Positions 1-12,639 of a stretch of 64,000 nucleotides of DNA are shown piece after piece. Each line of letters starts with the position of its first letter. The first letter of the stretch is position 1. Origin of the DNA: Carnegiea gigantea (lineage: Eukaryota > Streptophyta > Magnoliopsida > Caryophyllales > Cactaceae); NCBI GenBank assembly GCA_029747015.1, contig JAKOGI010000326.1, positions 646,033-710,032 of the forward strand, in the 5' to 3' direction. The notes below the pieces were generated by a model. The model was given only the letters and a program-made list of their open reading frames with translations. It made no database searches and was not told the DNA's origin. The translations under genes were made by a program, and so were the position numbers.

Positions 1-3000
1 CTATTATTCGTTCTTGATGATGTATATTTGGCAATTGATTTTATTTTTTTTGGTTGTTTCAATTATTTGTTCTTAATTTTGCTGAACCTAATCTGTGTTG
101 TTTAAGGGCAAAAAGTGTAGGATTAATCAGGAGTAGTTTTATCTGATTCTCCCTTTCTGTTGTGCTGTGGCTGAAATAATTTGTCTAGTTCTCATGTATG
201 ATAACAGTTTTTTTTCTTTTTTTTCCGTGTTCTATGAGTACAATGTTCTTTCAAGTGTTCTTGGAGTCTATGCGACATTGAAATGGCAACATAGTATCTT
301 TCTTACTGATGCGAAGAATAGTGGGGTAAGATGTATGCTAGTACACATAGCCTTAGAGGTTACAATAACAAACGCTGTTTTGGATGAAGATTAGTGGGCC
401 AAGAATTCATAAAGGACAGGTTTTTTTCATGACAAACATGGTTCCATTAGTCAAATTGTCAGTATCTTGCCAAGTGTTTACAACAATTAGGAATGGTTTT
501 GAATTAATGTTATATTCTAGCTTAGATCTGTTTCCACAACTGATTAAGCTATAGTGGTTAATATAGGAACTCTTAAAAGTGATAAGTAAATATATAAAAT
601 TGATAAAGTTTGAGACTTCAACCAGCAATTTTCAAAGGCATTCAATGACTGTGAGTTGCGTAAATAGAGAGACAACATGAGAGATTTTTAAGAAGGTTCA
701 GCCAATAAATGGATCACGACTTCTCCTGACAACCTCCCTTATGAATTAACCACTTGATTATCTCCTGAAATAATCTCAACAAGTGTCCTCTGAAATTTTG
801 CCCATGGCCAAAGTTTTTAGTTAGCATTCTAATTAATAGGCTCAATCACTAAATGGGAGCCTCATTGCTCCTTGCTAGCTCGCAGAGCTTACATGGAGCA
901 CTTTGTCTAGCTTATCCAGACACTTTGCCTGGCCTCTTTGAGTCCTCACATACAACCAGAGTTTTTGAAAAACACCGTGACAAACTCAACACCTACAGTC
1001 ATCACATTTCGGGTGGACAACATTCTTAATACAAGAGTAGCAACTCTCACTTACTCTCATAACTCTACTAGTATACTAGTAGAAGTATGAGATTGTGTAT
1101 AAATGTTGCAATACTTTCTCTCCTAACATGTTTATCTTTTTCCTCAAGAGTTTATAAATTTAACGTTTACTTGGTTCTTCTATTTAGAGATGTTCTTCTA
1201 TGTTCTTGAACTGTAAGATTTGAAAATATTAGTCATTGAAGTGTATTGCAATCTGGGCCCTTGATTTGAAGTATAGGATCTTCTTTCTAGGGACTTTGAC
1301 AGCTTACATATGGAGTCTGATCCTTTCCCTTTTTGGTTAGCCCCCATACTACGTACTTTAATAAGTTTTCCATTACTTAGATAGCTTTCTTAACTTCTCT
1401 ATTCAATATGCTCATTGATGCAAGTGTTATCTTCTAATTATCATACTAATCGCCTTACTTTGTGTGCTAATCTGGAGATTACACTATTAGCATTAAATGA
1501 TTGGCTGTCACAGTTGGTCATTATAGTGGCTTTTTGAAATTCAAAATAATTATTGTACTGCTTTAGCTTATTTATTCTCTTTAGTATAATGCAATATCAC
1601 ACCAAATATAATCATAAATAATTGCATAATATTTTTACTATTTTTTCCAAAGAAAAGATTAAATAAATTTAACCTATTTTGATAGAGTTTTTACTCAACA
1701 TGATTCTTTATCCTAAGAAAATTTTAGTTGTGCTGAACCCTTCAATAGCTAGTACATGTAGCTGATAAACATTTTGTTGTCAACATTAACTCCAAATGTC
1801 GAATGTGTAATGTCAAAGTTTTAACAAAGTAGTAAGGTCAATGTTTTCTTCTTTTATCAGGTTCTCTATGATTCTTCTCTTGTTGTTCGAGCCAATGCCT
1901 GTTATATTGTGGTTGACATATGTTGTTATTCTCCTATGACTTTTGTAATCGCACTTTCATGTCCTTTTTTAGAAGTGAAGTAATTCTTGTTACAACTCCC
2001 TTCTCAATTTGTATTGCTAAAACACCAAAAAGTCTTGCTATTGGCAAAAGTCTAGATACATGACAGTGATAAAATGGTTCAATTGAAGAGGCATGAAAAT
2101 CGAATAAGAATACAGGCATTAATTTGAAGAATCTGCATTTTATTCTATGGTTGAATGGAACCTTCTGGTTGTTCCCGATGAAGAATTTGGTTGATTTGCA
2201 ATGAGTTGGTGTCTTCCAGTGTGATAAAGGCTAAATCTGATAACAAAAACATGCTATAACTAGGGAGCTGCACTTTTAGGTTGATGTGTTTGCATATTTT
2301 TCTGGGCACTTCTCACATGGACAGGCTAGACTTGCCATATTGAGCTATCATAATGAGATTAAGACTTAGCATATCATACATACCAACTGAGCTGCTCAAT
2401 AGCATTATCATGTGCAATTTTATCTTTTTGTTTCGGTTAATTTGTCATTGCTATTTGTTGTTTCTAGCATTGTTAAAGGGTACTTTGTATGGTGGTTGCA
2501 TTTGGCAATTTTTCTAGTATGTTGGATAGTGTAGTTAGTTTGATTCTTTGTCTTGTTGCTTTGCTTGGTTTTTCCACTTTGTTGCTCTGGTCTAGCATTA
2601 TGTGTTTTTTTTTCTTGTTTTTGTTTTCTCTAATTAGCACTATGTGGGGTTTCACCTGTTCACAACTATGGGGCATTTTTGACTATACATGATAATGTGT
2701 GTTTAAAATTTTTTTTTGGGGGGGGGGGGAGCGGAGGGACACATATTTTAGGGGTTTAGCAAGGAAGAATTGTTGGACGCAAAAACAACATACAGGTGCA
2801 CCACTTTTGAAAATTTTCTAGATGCATGTTGGTTCATGTATTAAATGATGTACTATGTTAAATCACGAGCTCCTGTAAGCACACGTAAGTTAGTTACATT
2901 GGTTCATGTAAGCATATATGTGGGCCAACCATCTCGTTAAGTAGTAATTTGCGTATGGTTCCAGAAATTTTAAGAATTGTAAACGCTTCTAGCCTAGGAG

Positions 3001-4136
3001 GCAAAGGCGTGGCAAGTACTTGTTGTGTATTTTTTGCTATCACGAAAACTTGAGTCCTAATCTACATTATTCCTTGCAGGTAAGTTAGCAAAGAACCAAT
3101 CGAGCCAAAGAGAACATACAGGTGCAAATAAAACATCCACCCTTCTTTTTAAATTCTATTTATTTATCTCGGATGCGAGGAGTTTCTGATTTTATTCAAG
3201 ATTCAGTTGAATGTTTTCTTCTAAGGACTTATTGAGCAAAATTCTTGATGAAAAGTTATTCGCTACTCTTAAGCAACCTCCACATAAGAGTTTGCTTTTT
3301 ATTTTCATGTTGGAATTGTGAGTCTTGGTAATGTTTGCACTGAAACTGCAGTGATTGTGGTTCTATTGTTGGTTGCACTCAATTTTTCTATTTTACAATT
3401 CCGTTAGAGACCTGCATCCTCCATTTTATGCACGATTACTAAGGTGTCTGTACCAGTTGTACTTGTAGCGTTAAACGTTATTTAACCTGTGCCCTTGCTA
3501 GGTTAGTCCCAATGTGTGACAATTGTGACGCTATAATTATATTCATGGTTGTAGTTCTCTAATATTGGTTGAAGTCAATTGTGTTCTAATGTTGCAATTA
3601 CTTAAAACAGTTTTGTTTTGTCGTTGTTTCCATCCCTTCTTGTTGTTGGTGCTGGTGCTCTTCGAAGCAACAAACTCCTTACTGCTATTATTTGCTACGT
3701 ACGTATCTTGTTGCTGCACCTTTTACTCTTTGCAGTGACAAATACAGTTTTTTAATAATTCCTTTATTCTTTGTTTCATTTCCCAAACAGGTTGCATTCT
3801 GGAGTTAACTTCTCCAGTGAAGAGAATGAAGTTGAAGATTAGATTCATATTCTTATAGAACTTAGGCATGCTTTCAAAGTGTAGTTATAACTAGTGATTA
3901 TAGGTGCAGCAAGTACTTTTCCGATTTATGTTCGATTAGGTGCAACAAAAAAATTAGTCAGATGGATATTCAAAACAATGCAAGAATATTTGACTTTGTT
4001 TTTCTTAGACTTTGTTACCTACGTCTACGATCGATAATTTTTTTAGGAACTAGTACTGTGCAGTGCTAGTTGTTTGATGTATATTGATCTGTTTAATTAA
4101 TATGTTGGTTAATTTAATTTGTCGGCGAACAGGCAC

Positions 4137-4218
<82 letters not shown>

Positions 4219-4672
4219 CATACACATATATCTCAGCATCCTTAAATTATTTATCTATGTAGGATAGTGTTGGCAATTAATATAAATGCTATGAGTTTAA
4301 AAGTAGAATAATTGTATAAAATTGTTCTATTTTTAAATTAATAGATTTTACATTAATTATCAGTGTTTTATTTTTTTAAAATTAAAATGATACTAACAAC
4401 ACTTATAAGTGTGGGGGAAATTATGATTTTTTACATCTCTCAAAGTGGGGATATCATAAAATGCCCACACTTTTATTGTGAGTAATTAGTACTTCCCCCG
4501 CATTTATAGGTGTGGGCAATAGAGCTCAATCCACATTTTCAATAAGTGTGGAGAACAATTCCACACACTTGAGTTCCCTACACTTAGCTTAAATGTGGGC
4601 AACTGTTATTGCCACACTTTTAAGTGTGATTATCAGCAACCTTAAATGCGGAAGTAAGCAATCTTTTTTGTA

Positions 4673-4675
<3 letters not shown>
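1..4675 (+). mobile_element. CACTA (En/Spm) transposon, right-hand part, non-autonomous, truncated by window start
   Basis: The right terminus TTTTTTGTAGTG lies at 4664-4675 and is the inverted complement of the CACTACAAAAAA start of the second copy at 21044. The last 300 bp (4390-4660) hold many subterminal repeats built on AAGTGTGG in both orientations, as expected for CACTA transposase binding sites. Positions 1-4675 align colinearly with 22011-30917 once the solo LTR there is removed, with only a few percent mismatch by eye. No transposase-like reading frame is visible. The open frames (for example 167-394 and 2489-2692) are short and unrecognised. An internal (TA)n tract sits at 4140-4220. 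The left end lies outside the window. Confidence 0.85.
4390..4663. repeat. CACTA subterminal repeat cluster (copy 1)
   Basis: Motifs of the form AAGTGTGG / CCACACTT recur about every 20-40 bp in both orientations (for example near 4408, 4467, 4508, 4548, 4562, 4598 and 4614). Such arrays next to the terminal inverted repeat are the usual recognition sites for CACTA transposase. The same array is present at 30640-30905. Confidence 0.8.
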
Positions 4676-5400
<725 letters not shown>

Positions 5401-5871
5401 AATTATATGTTCCTCCCTTTTGGAAAATCTTAGGGAGATTATCTCGTAATAGCTTTTGCATATGAATGGTTGATATCAACATGACCAAAGTTGGAAGATT
5501 GGATATGATCAACATGATGTTGCGTTTCACGCTAAATTTTCGTAAGAGAGTTTCATTTTTGGTATGAAATGTGAACTATATTATTTGAAAACCATGCTTC
5601 TGTTTGTATGTCGTTCATGCATGTGCACCTTATATTTGAACAATTACATAGCTATACTTTACAATCTATAATGTAGGAGAATATAATCCTGAAAATATGG
5701 TATGCGTTTTTAATCTCAACGAATTTACAAAGGCATAAGAAAGGATTTCGATCACTGAAAATTTGTGATGTCCACATTTATAATGGTTCATAAAACAAGT
5801 TAATTATTGGGTCTAATACTGTTAGCATGCTCATACTTAGCAATGCTTTATCATATAAACCGAGACTAAAG

Positions 5872-5903
<32 letters not shown>

Positions 5904-6165
5904 ACAATCAATGAAAATAAATGCTCCTCTGGTGCATAATAAATTTTCATGAGAGGACTCATTTTGATTTAAAATGAGTTAAAATACTCGTGGACATATG
6001 TGCATCCACATATGACTTGTAAATGCAGTTACTGATTATTCAGTAATCAATTACTTTGACATGCATGAGCAATCTATAAGTAGGAATGTAGACTCCCCAC
6101 ATATGGTATGTGATTTTCCTTTTTCAATGATCGCATACAAGGCAAAATGGAATGTGGGGTACTAA
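5401..6165. other. Anonymous AT-rich intergenic DNA
   Basis: No coding, RNA or transposon signal was recognised. The only structure is a short (TA)n at 5875-5903. Confidence 0.6.
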
Positions 6166-6173
6166 TTTGTGAT

Positions 6174-6436
6174 TAGCACTGGTAAAATTTTAGGTTTGGG
6201 TCTGATAAATTAGACAATATAAAAATTTGGACAAGAAATTGATGTCCGATATTCGATTTTTTCGGATCGGACAATTTGGACAAAGTTAATTTCGGATAAA
6301 AATCGGGTTCGGACAATAGAACTATAAAAAATGTTGTGTGCGGATTTAAAATTCGGAAGAAAAATTCATGACTGTCCCATTTTTTTTGGTCGAACAATTT
6401 CGGGTATTCGGGTCGAACACATTTTTGCCAACGCTG
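6174..6436. mobile_element. hAT-type MITE, 263 bp, with 8-bp target duplication
   Basis: The element is bounded by perfect 8-bp direct repeats TTTGTGAT at 6166-6173 and 6437-6444, the duplication length of hAT transposons. The ends are imperfect inverted repeats: left TAGCACTGGTAAAAT, right (inverted) CAGCGTTGGCAAAAAT. The interior is rich in TTCGGATCGGAC / TCGGGTTCGG motifs. It has no coding capacity. Confidence 0.75.
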
Positions 6437-7150
6437 TTTGTGATACTCACATGACGTAAGGTGTTAAATGAGCAAATTATTAGGTCTAACACATAAAAAT
6501 AGTTGAATGGGCAGAGTAACGAAAGACATAGAAGACAATTATTGATATCAAGAATGTTGAAGACTTTGAACTTGAAATGTAATATATTCAACATCTTAAT
6601 TTCAGTGATCGGGTTATGACTCTTCTGATTTAAACTAATATATTACCATGTGAATTTTTCACTTTTCCACTTGCGAATCACCACGACTAAGGAACATTAA
6701 CATATGCTTTGCAGCAATTGTCTTTGGCTCCCAATCTAACGTGAGCCCATTGAATTAACGTCTTTTCTAATCTCTTGTTCACATCACACTTCTTTTAGGC
6801 ACTAAATTTGCTCCACCACACCTTCATTATTAACTAGAAGATATATACATTGAATTCCACTTGAACCAAAATATTATTAGAATATAAGATATTAAGTCCA
6901 ATTCATCTATAAATTCTTATGTATGATACTGACCTCAAGAGTACTTAACAATGCCAACACAAATGAATTTCTAAAAAAATTTGGAACGTTGCTTCTTAAA
7001 ATGTCCAAAAAGTTAAGAGATGGAATGTGAAAAATAGTTATATGGTGCGAAGTCAAAAAGGACTCTTAAACAAAATGTTGAAGAGAGAATCAAATTCCCA
7101 AGGGGGCGGGGGCCCGGCACCAAAAATTGCTATTCATACCTTATCAAACA

Positions 7151-7484
7151 TAGACCTAGCAAACGGGTCATTTAGTTCGGGTACGGATCGGATTAAGTTT
7201 CGGTCGGGTCATATTTCAGGTTAAGCGACATTCTCGGCTGGTTCGGTTTGGGTCGGGTGAACTTCGGTTCGAGTCGATTTCGGGTGAGCCGATTGTTGGT
7301 CCAATAAGCTAATTACGCAAAAATAAGCGACTTTCTCAGAAATTTCGGGGTCGGGTACGGTTCGACTAGGGTCAATTTGAGTTTCGGGTCCACTTTCGGG
7401 TGAACATATTTTGAATGTTGGGACGGGTCGGGTCCGGATCATTCGGTTCGAATTTCGGATCTCGGGTCAATTTTTCCAGATCTA
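7151..7484. mobile_element. hAT-type MITE, 334 bp, GGGTCGGGT-rich
   Basis: Left end TAGACCTAGCAAAC; right end inverted TAGATCTGGAAAAAT. Flanks ATCAAACA (7143-7150) and ATTGAACA (7485-7492) agree at 6 of 8 bases, an eroded 8-bp duplication. The interior is made of TTCGGGT/GGGTCGGGT motifs and is colinear with the copy at 11840-12146. Open frames within it are not genes. Confidence 0.7.
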
Positions 7485-7492
7485 ATTGAACA

Positions 7493-7901
7493 TGATAAAG
7501 AAGATTTAATTGTAATTTTTTCCAAAAAAAAGAGAAAAAGAATATCAGTTCGTGATGAAATAGATGAAGAAAAGTCTAGTATCATTTGTATCAATTGACG
7601 AAAGATTGGATGTCATCTAAGGGAACAGATGTCCACCCTTATTTGGTATCTTGAAAAGTATGGCCTAATCAAGCCGCGCTTTTTTCTCAACCACGTCTAT
7701 AAACGAGGCACTTCATCACCAACTCTAAAGAGTGACTAATGTTACTTTTTTTCTTTTTCTAATTATCGCTTGAATAGTGAAAATATTCGATGTGCGGTTG
7801 TGGTGCTGCGAGCAAGATGCGGAGAAGTAAATGCGGTTGAAGAGCATTGATAGACACAGTAACCAGCTCGTTTACTTTTGAAATTAGTTTGGACTAATTT
7901 G
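7493..7901. other. Intergenic, nothing recognised
   Basis: AT-rich sequence between two MITEs. No gene or repeat could be supported. Confidence 0.5.
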
Positions 7902-7909
7902 GGTAGAGT

Positions 7910-8479
7910 ATAGGTGGCAATTTCACCAGCACTCATTGGATATTCACATCATCCGATCCAAAAAGCAGATGAAAACTCAAAATATATGGATAATGGATAG
8001 ATGATGGATAATTTGACGGATTAGATTGGATCGGGGTGATGCTCCATCCGACCCACCACCCGATCCATCACCCGCTTAGTCATCCACTTGTTTATCTCTT
8101 ATTTGCAATGAGATTACTTTTAATTTTTGTCCTTTAAATTTTACTCATTTTTTTGGACAATTGTATTCTTAATTTTATGATTTTCGTAAAAGTTAATATG
8201 ACGAATATGATAGTTATTCCTTCCATATACCTAAAATATCTTTTTAAACCTTTCAAAAGACAAAGATTATTTTTTTATATAAATTTGGTAACATATTACA
8301 TATAAACTTTTATTACCCATTTACAACCTGATCCACCCGTTTTCACCCACGGATGATGGATGGATGGATTGGATTAGATTTTTGCGGATGATGGGTGGGT
8401 TGGATGAAGCGGATTAAAGTGAGTGATGGATGAGGATGATGGTTCACCCGACCCGAACCCGGTCCATTGCCAGCACTAC
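7910..8479. mobile_element. hAT-type non-autonomous element, 570 bp
   Basis: Perfect 8-bp direct repeats GGTAGAGT flank it at 7902-7909 and 8480-8487. Inverted ends: left ATAGGTGGCAAT, right (inverted) GTAGTGCTGGCAAT. Both subterminal regions are full of GGATGATGG / CATCCGATCC motifs in opposite orientation, so the element could fold into a long imperfect hairpin. A related copy lies at about 48495-49085 in the same orientation. Confidence 0.8.
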
Positions 8480-8487
8480 GGTAGAGT

Positions 8488-9597
8488 TATAAACGTATTG
8501 ATGATATTTTAATCCAGATTTTCGTTAAATCTAGTTATTTTTAGTTTAAGCTGTTATCGCATTAGTTGATATTAGATTTACTAACAGGAGCGAAGCTAGG
8601 CTTTTATGTTAACAAGGGCTGAAGTCGAGGGCAGATACACACGATTGTCATCAGTGTTTTAGGTATTTGGTAGCCAATTATTTGTAAAGGACACCCATAT
8701 AAAATTTTTAGTGAAAACAAAATCCAAAAATTTGGATCTCACTGTTGGAGTGCTGAATATATCTGATTATATATACAAAAAGTGAGGAAAATTCATCATC
8801 CTAATACTAGGGAAGAAAATTGCAATGTCTCATAAATATGTATTTGAGTTAAAATTCGTGGTAAAGTCTATTATAAACGACTATGGTATGTAACTAAAAT
8901 ATTAATTCTTGCCTAAAAATTAAAATATGATAAAATAATTAATATTAATCTATAAACAAATTGAAAAGAATGGATATGGAAACTGACAAAAATGCTAAGA
9001 CTATCAAATAGCAGCAAAATATATGGAGAACAAGGAAAAGTAATGCGAAAAACATTATAATAAAAGGCCCACTAAATTACGCCAGCCCCCAAAAATGTCA
9101 AATAAGGAGAGGGAAAACGCCAAGAATGAGATTCGCGATCAACACCTCCTGTCTGGATTATTAAGGTACTCCGACCATGCTACCACAATGCACATAATGC
9201 CTCTACTTGCCACAAAATTATTATCATAATTTTCCCGTGCCACGGGAGCCACGGTGCCCCCTAGCCCTCAAGTAGCATCTCCCTTGTTTACTAAGCATGT
9301 CTTATAAAGAAGAACAACCTATGAAGAATATGTTCAATGCATATTAAGTCAATTCCGTTTCTGACCAAGTTGTGTCAGCATATTGGGGTTGCCAGACTCG
9401 TGTAATTTCAGTCATTCGGATTGAGTGTCTAGTCTTTGTTTAATTTTATTACTTAGGCATTGATAGTGAGCATTTAGCTAGCCTTCATTCCTGCTGTTAG
9501 TTACGAGATTCTAGCATGAAAAACTATGAGGACAAACAGAATTGGGAATGTAGCTAAATACAAGAAAATATTGCCACAAACATTCATTAAACATTCT
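8488..9597. other. Intergenic, no gene recognised
   Basis: AT-rich DNA. Near 8587 the sequence CAGGAGCGAAGCTAGG resembles the start of a plant TIR element, but no matching right end was found. A short palindrome CCCGTGCCACGGG lies at 9235-9247. Confidence 0.4.
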
Positions 9598-10064
9598 AGC
9601 AACATAGCAATGTACCCAGTGTCTCGGACCCCTTTGGAATACACCAGATTTCTCTAGATTTATCTAGCATCCATTCTGGAGTGTTCCATGAAGTCCAATA
9701 CAATTCCATACTTGTTCAAAATCTTAGATATTTGTATAGAGAATTCTAGATGCATAATATTAGTCATTCGATAAAATAGATCTCCACTATCTATTAAGGA
9801 GGAGGATGCGTACATGTACCCCCAAGGGGGCTCATTTGTACACCAAACATTTCGAAGCGCAATACAAGAAATTTTTCCAAATTTCCTAGTGTCCACTCTC
9901 TCTCTAAATTCTCTTTGAGTGCGTTAGTGTACGCGCGCTTACTTAGCTTCTCGAGTCTAAGTCAAACAACACTTAAGACTTGCTAGCAAAACTAAGGAAG
10001 GGTTTCAAGTGAGTTTGCAAGTGCCACACGGGTTTGAGTTTGAGCGAATTATCAACCCGTGATA
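9598..10064 (+). repeat. 5' LTR of the gypsy element
   Basis: Colinear with 15358-15865: shared blocks include TGGAGTGTTCCAT / TAGAGTGTTCCAT, the GGGGGCTCATTTGTACAC block and CTAAGTCAAACAACACTTAA. It ends just before the primer binding site. The 5' boundary is fuzzy because the first 20 bases are eroded. Confidence 0.75.
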
Positions 10065-10066
10065 GT

Positions 10067-10078
10067 TGCTATCAGAGC
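10067..10078 (+). other. Primer binding site (initiator tRNA-Met), gypsy
   Basis: TGCTATCAGAGC sits three bases after the LTR end and differs by one base from TGGTATCAGAGC, the complement of the plant tRNA-iMet 3' end. Confidence 0.8.
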
Positions 10079-10096
10079 CTACTTGTTTAGGAGACC

Positions 10097-11680
10097 ATGG
10101 TTTCAAGTATGACTGATGCCGCTAACCCTCAACAAGTTAGCATGAAGGGCAAGGACAAGAATAAGGACGTGATGACCCTTGTGGAAAAAAGGCTTGTGGA
10201 GATCAACACCATTATGTTGGCCGTAATGGGTGGGTGGATGACATGAATAAATGCACCCAAGAGCTCGGGTCCTAGGGGACATAGAAAAGCTTTAAGAGGA
10301 GATACAAGCAACAATGAACTTCAAGATAGCCGACTTTAACAAGGAGATACAAGCCCTTCGAGCACCGAAAGCTGCCAAGGATTGTGAACTCCAAGCTTGT
10401 AAGGCCGAGATCGAGGCTTACAAGGTAAGGGTTGAGGCTCTTGAAGCCCAAATCAAGGTATGCATGGTTGTAATGTCCAGCGGTGGCCAATGGAGGGTCT
10501 GCATCCACTGCTCCGAAGGGGAATATGTCAAGACCTCCGCTTTCCATGGGGTCAGGAAGGCAAAGGAGACCAATAATTTCCTAAGGGGACTTGAGGCATA
10601 CATCAGGGCAATGGGCATCGAGGATGAGGCTCAAAAGGTGAGCAATGCTATCTTTTCTCTTAAAGATATTGCCCTTATTTTGTGGCGTTGCATGTGTGGC
10701 AATGTATAGAGAGGATCTGATCCCATCAATACATGGGACGAATTCAAGAAGGAAGTTAAAAGGCAATTCTATGATGAGGATGACGAGAATGAGGCAAGGG
10801 CCAAGTAAAGACACCTTTAATACAAGGAAGGTCACATCCGAGAGTACATTAGGGAGTTACAAGGGTTTCCCTTAGAAATTCCAAGCATATGGGAGCAAGA
10901 TACACACTTTTGGTTCCACAATGAACTATATAGATGGACCAAGATGGAACTTAAATGCATGTTATGCAAGACCTCGCCTTTAAAATTATCATCGCTGAGT
11001 CCCTTAATCGAGTTCAAGAATGAGTCCTCAAAGGGACCAGGTAAGAAAACGGATTATAATGGCAAAGGTGGGCAACATCGGGACATACTAACAACATTTA
11101 TGGACAAAGGGAAGGGCAAGAAGGATGAGACTCCAAAGAAGATCTCATGCTTCCCATATAATGGACCTTATAGAGGCTTCAAATGTCTGAAGCAGGGCAA
11201 GGGCCAAGTTATGGGATGAATTCAAGAAAGAACTTAAAAGGCAATTCTACCACGAGGATGACGAGAATGAGGCAAGGGCCAAGTTAAGACACATTCAATA
11301 CAAGGAGGGTCACATCCGAGAGTACATCAAGGAGTTATAGGGGTATCCCTTAGAAATTCCCAGCATGGGGGAGCAAGATGCACACTTTTGGTTCCACAAT
11401 GAACTATATAGATGGACCAAGATGGAACTTAAATGCATGTTATGCAAGACCTTGCCTTTACAATTGTTGCTGCTGAGTCCCTTGATTGAGTTCAGGAATG
11501 AGTCTTCAAAGGGACAAGGTAAGAAAACGGATTATAGTGGCAAAGGTGGGCAACATCAGGACATACAAACAACATTCACGGACAAAGGGAAGGGCAAGAA
11601 GGATGAGACTCCAAAGAAGATCTCATGCTTCCCACATAATGGAACTTATCAAGGCTTCAAATGTCTGAAGTAGGGCAAAC
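10097..11680 (+). pseudogene. gypsy gag, broken and internally duplicated
   Basis: The ATG at 10097 follows the primer site. The N-terminal frame stops after about 50 codons, and an open frame at 10314-10709 then carries a coiled-coil-like stretch (residues 20-60) followed by a retrotransposon-gag segment (AFHGVRKAKETNNFLRGLEAY). Downstream, 10733-11210 and 11211-11676 are a tandem duplication of the gag C-terminal half, both ending in a would-be zinc knuckle that has lost its second Cys and its His (CFPYNGPYRGFKC, CFPHNGTYQGFKC). Several stops and frameshifts exclude function. Confidence 0.75.
10733..11676 (+). repeat. Tandem duplication in gag, 478-bp period
   Basis: Unit 1 (10733-11210) and unit 2 (11211-11676) match over their whole length at a constant offset of 478 bp (for example GAACTATATAGATGGACC at 10923 and 11401), roughly 90% identical by eye. 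Confidence 0.9.
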
Positions 11681-11739
11681 TTGCCACTCTTATCTAAGAA
11701 TAAGAGAGGTAACAAGAGGTGACCAAGACATCTTCCATA

Positions 11740-12240
11740 AAGTTGCTCAATGCTATCCAATCAAAGGTGGAAGGAAAACCTTACGGATATATGTACATGG
11801 ACACCTCATGAATGGCAAGCCACTACGAGCAATGTTGGATAGGCCTGGCAAATGGGTCATTCAGTTTCGGTACAGATCGGGTCAGGTTTGGGTTGCGTCA
11901 TGTTCGGGTTAAGTGATATTTCGAGTCGTTTCAGTTTGAATAAGGTATAGTTTGGTTCGGGTCGATTTCGAGTCAATCAATTTTTGGTTAAATACACTCG
12001 TCATGCCAAAAGAAGCAACTTTGTAGAAAATTTTAGGTCGAAAATGGTTTAGTTCTTTTAAATGAGCATATTATAGGTGTTAGGTCGGGTATGGTCCGGG
12101 TCGCTCGGTTCGGGTTTTGGGTCTCAGGTCAGTTTTGCCAGGTCTAATGTTGGATATGGGAGCAGATACAGTCTACATGGTCAAAGAGCTTGCCAATGAG
12201 GTAGGCCAGTAGGGAGAGAAGCTTTGTGAGGGAGTTAATG
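11740..12240 (+). pseudogene. gypsy aspartic protease, split by a MITE
   Basis: The protein-like stretch GHLMNGKPLRAMLD ends at 11840 and resumes at 12147 as MLDMGADTVYMVKELANEVG. This is the strand leading to the active-site loop of retroviral-type proteases; the expected D-[ST]-G reads D-M-G here. The 307-bp hAT MITE lies exactly between the halves. Confidence 0.7.
11840..12146. mobile_element. hAT-type MITE, 307 bp, nested in the gypsy protease
   Basis: Perfect 8-bp duplication ATGTTGGA at 11832-11839 and 12147-12154. Inverted ends TAGGCCTGGCAAA and (right, inverted) TAGACCTGGCAAA match at 12 of 13 bases. The interior is GGGTCGGGT-rich and colinear with the MITE at 7151-7484. Removing it joins the two halves of the host protease region at one copy of the duplication. 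Confidence 0.9.
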
Positions 12241-12639
12241 CAAGGAGCCTCTTGATCGATGGCGTAGCCTGTGGTACCTAAATCCAAATCAACTAGTGGA
12301 AAGGTAAAGTCGATATCAACATTGCTCCTTTATATGTAAAAGTTTTATTTAGGCATCAATTTTCTTGATATGGTGAAGGCATTCTGGATGCCTTGCACCA
12401 ACACCATGTGGATTATAGAAATAGGACAACCTTGTGCTGTTCCCATGAAGAGGGGGATTGATGAAGGCAAAATGTTTTCCGCTCTCTCATTCTCTAGGGG
12501 AATCAAGAAGAAGGATTTGACCTTCCTTGCCACCATCAAGATGGAGGAGGAGTCTAAGGAACTACAAACACCCAAGACCATCTAAAAGGTGTGTGAAGAA
12601 TTAAAGGATCATGCCTACTAAGTTACCCAAGAGACTTCG

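Noticed and set aside
9235..9260. Helitron 3' end at the CCCGTGCCACGGG palindrome
   Set aside because: The CTAG that follows is about 20 bases away and is not followed by T, so the geometry does not fit.
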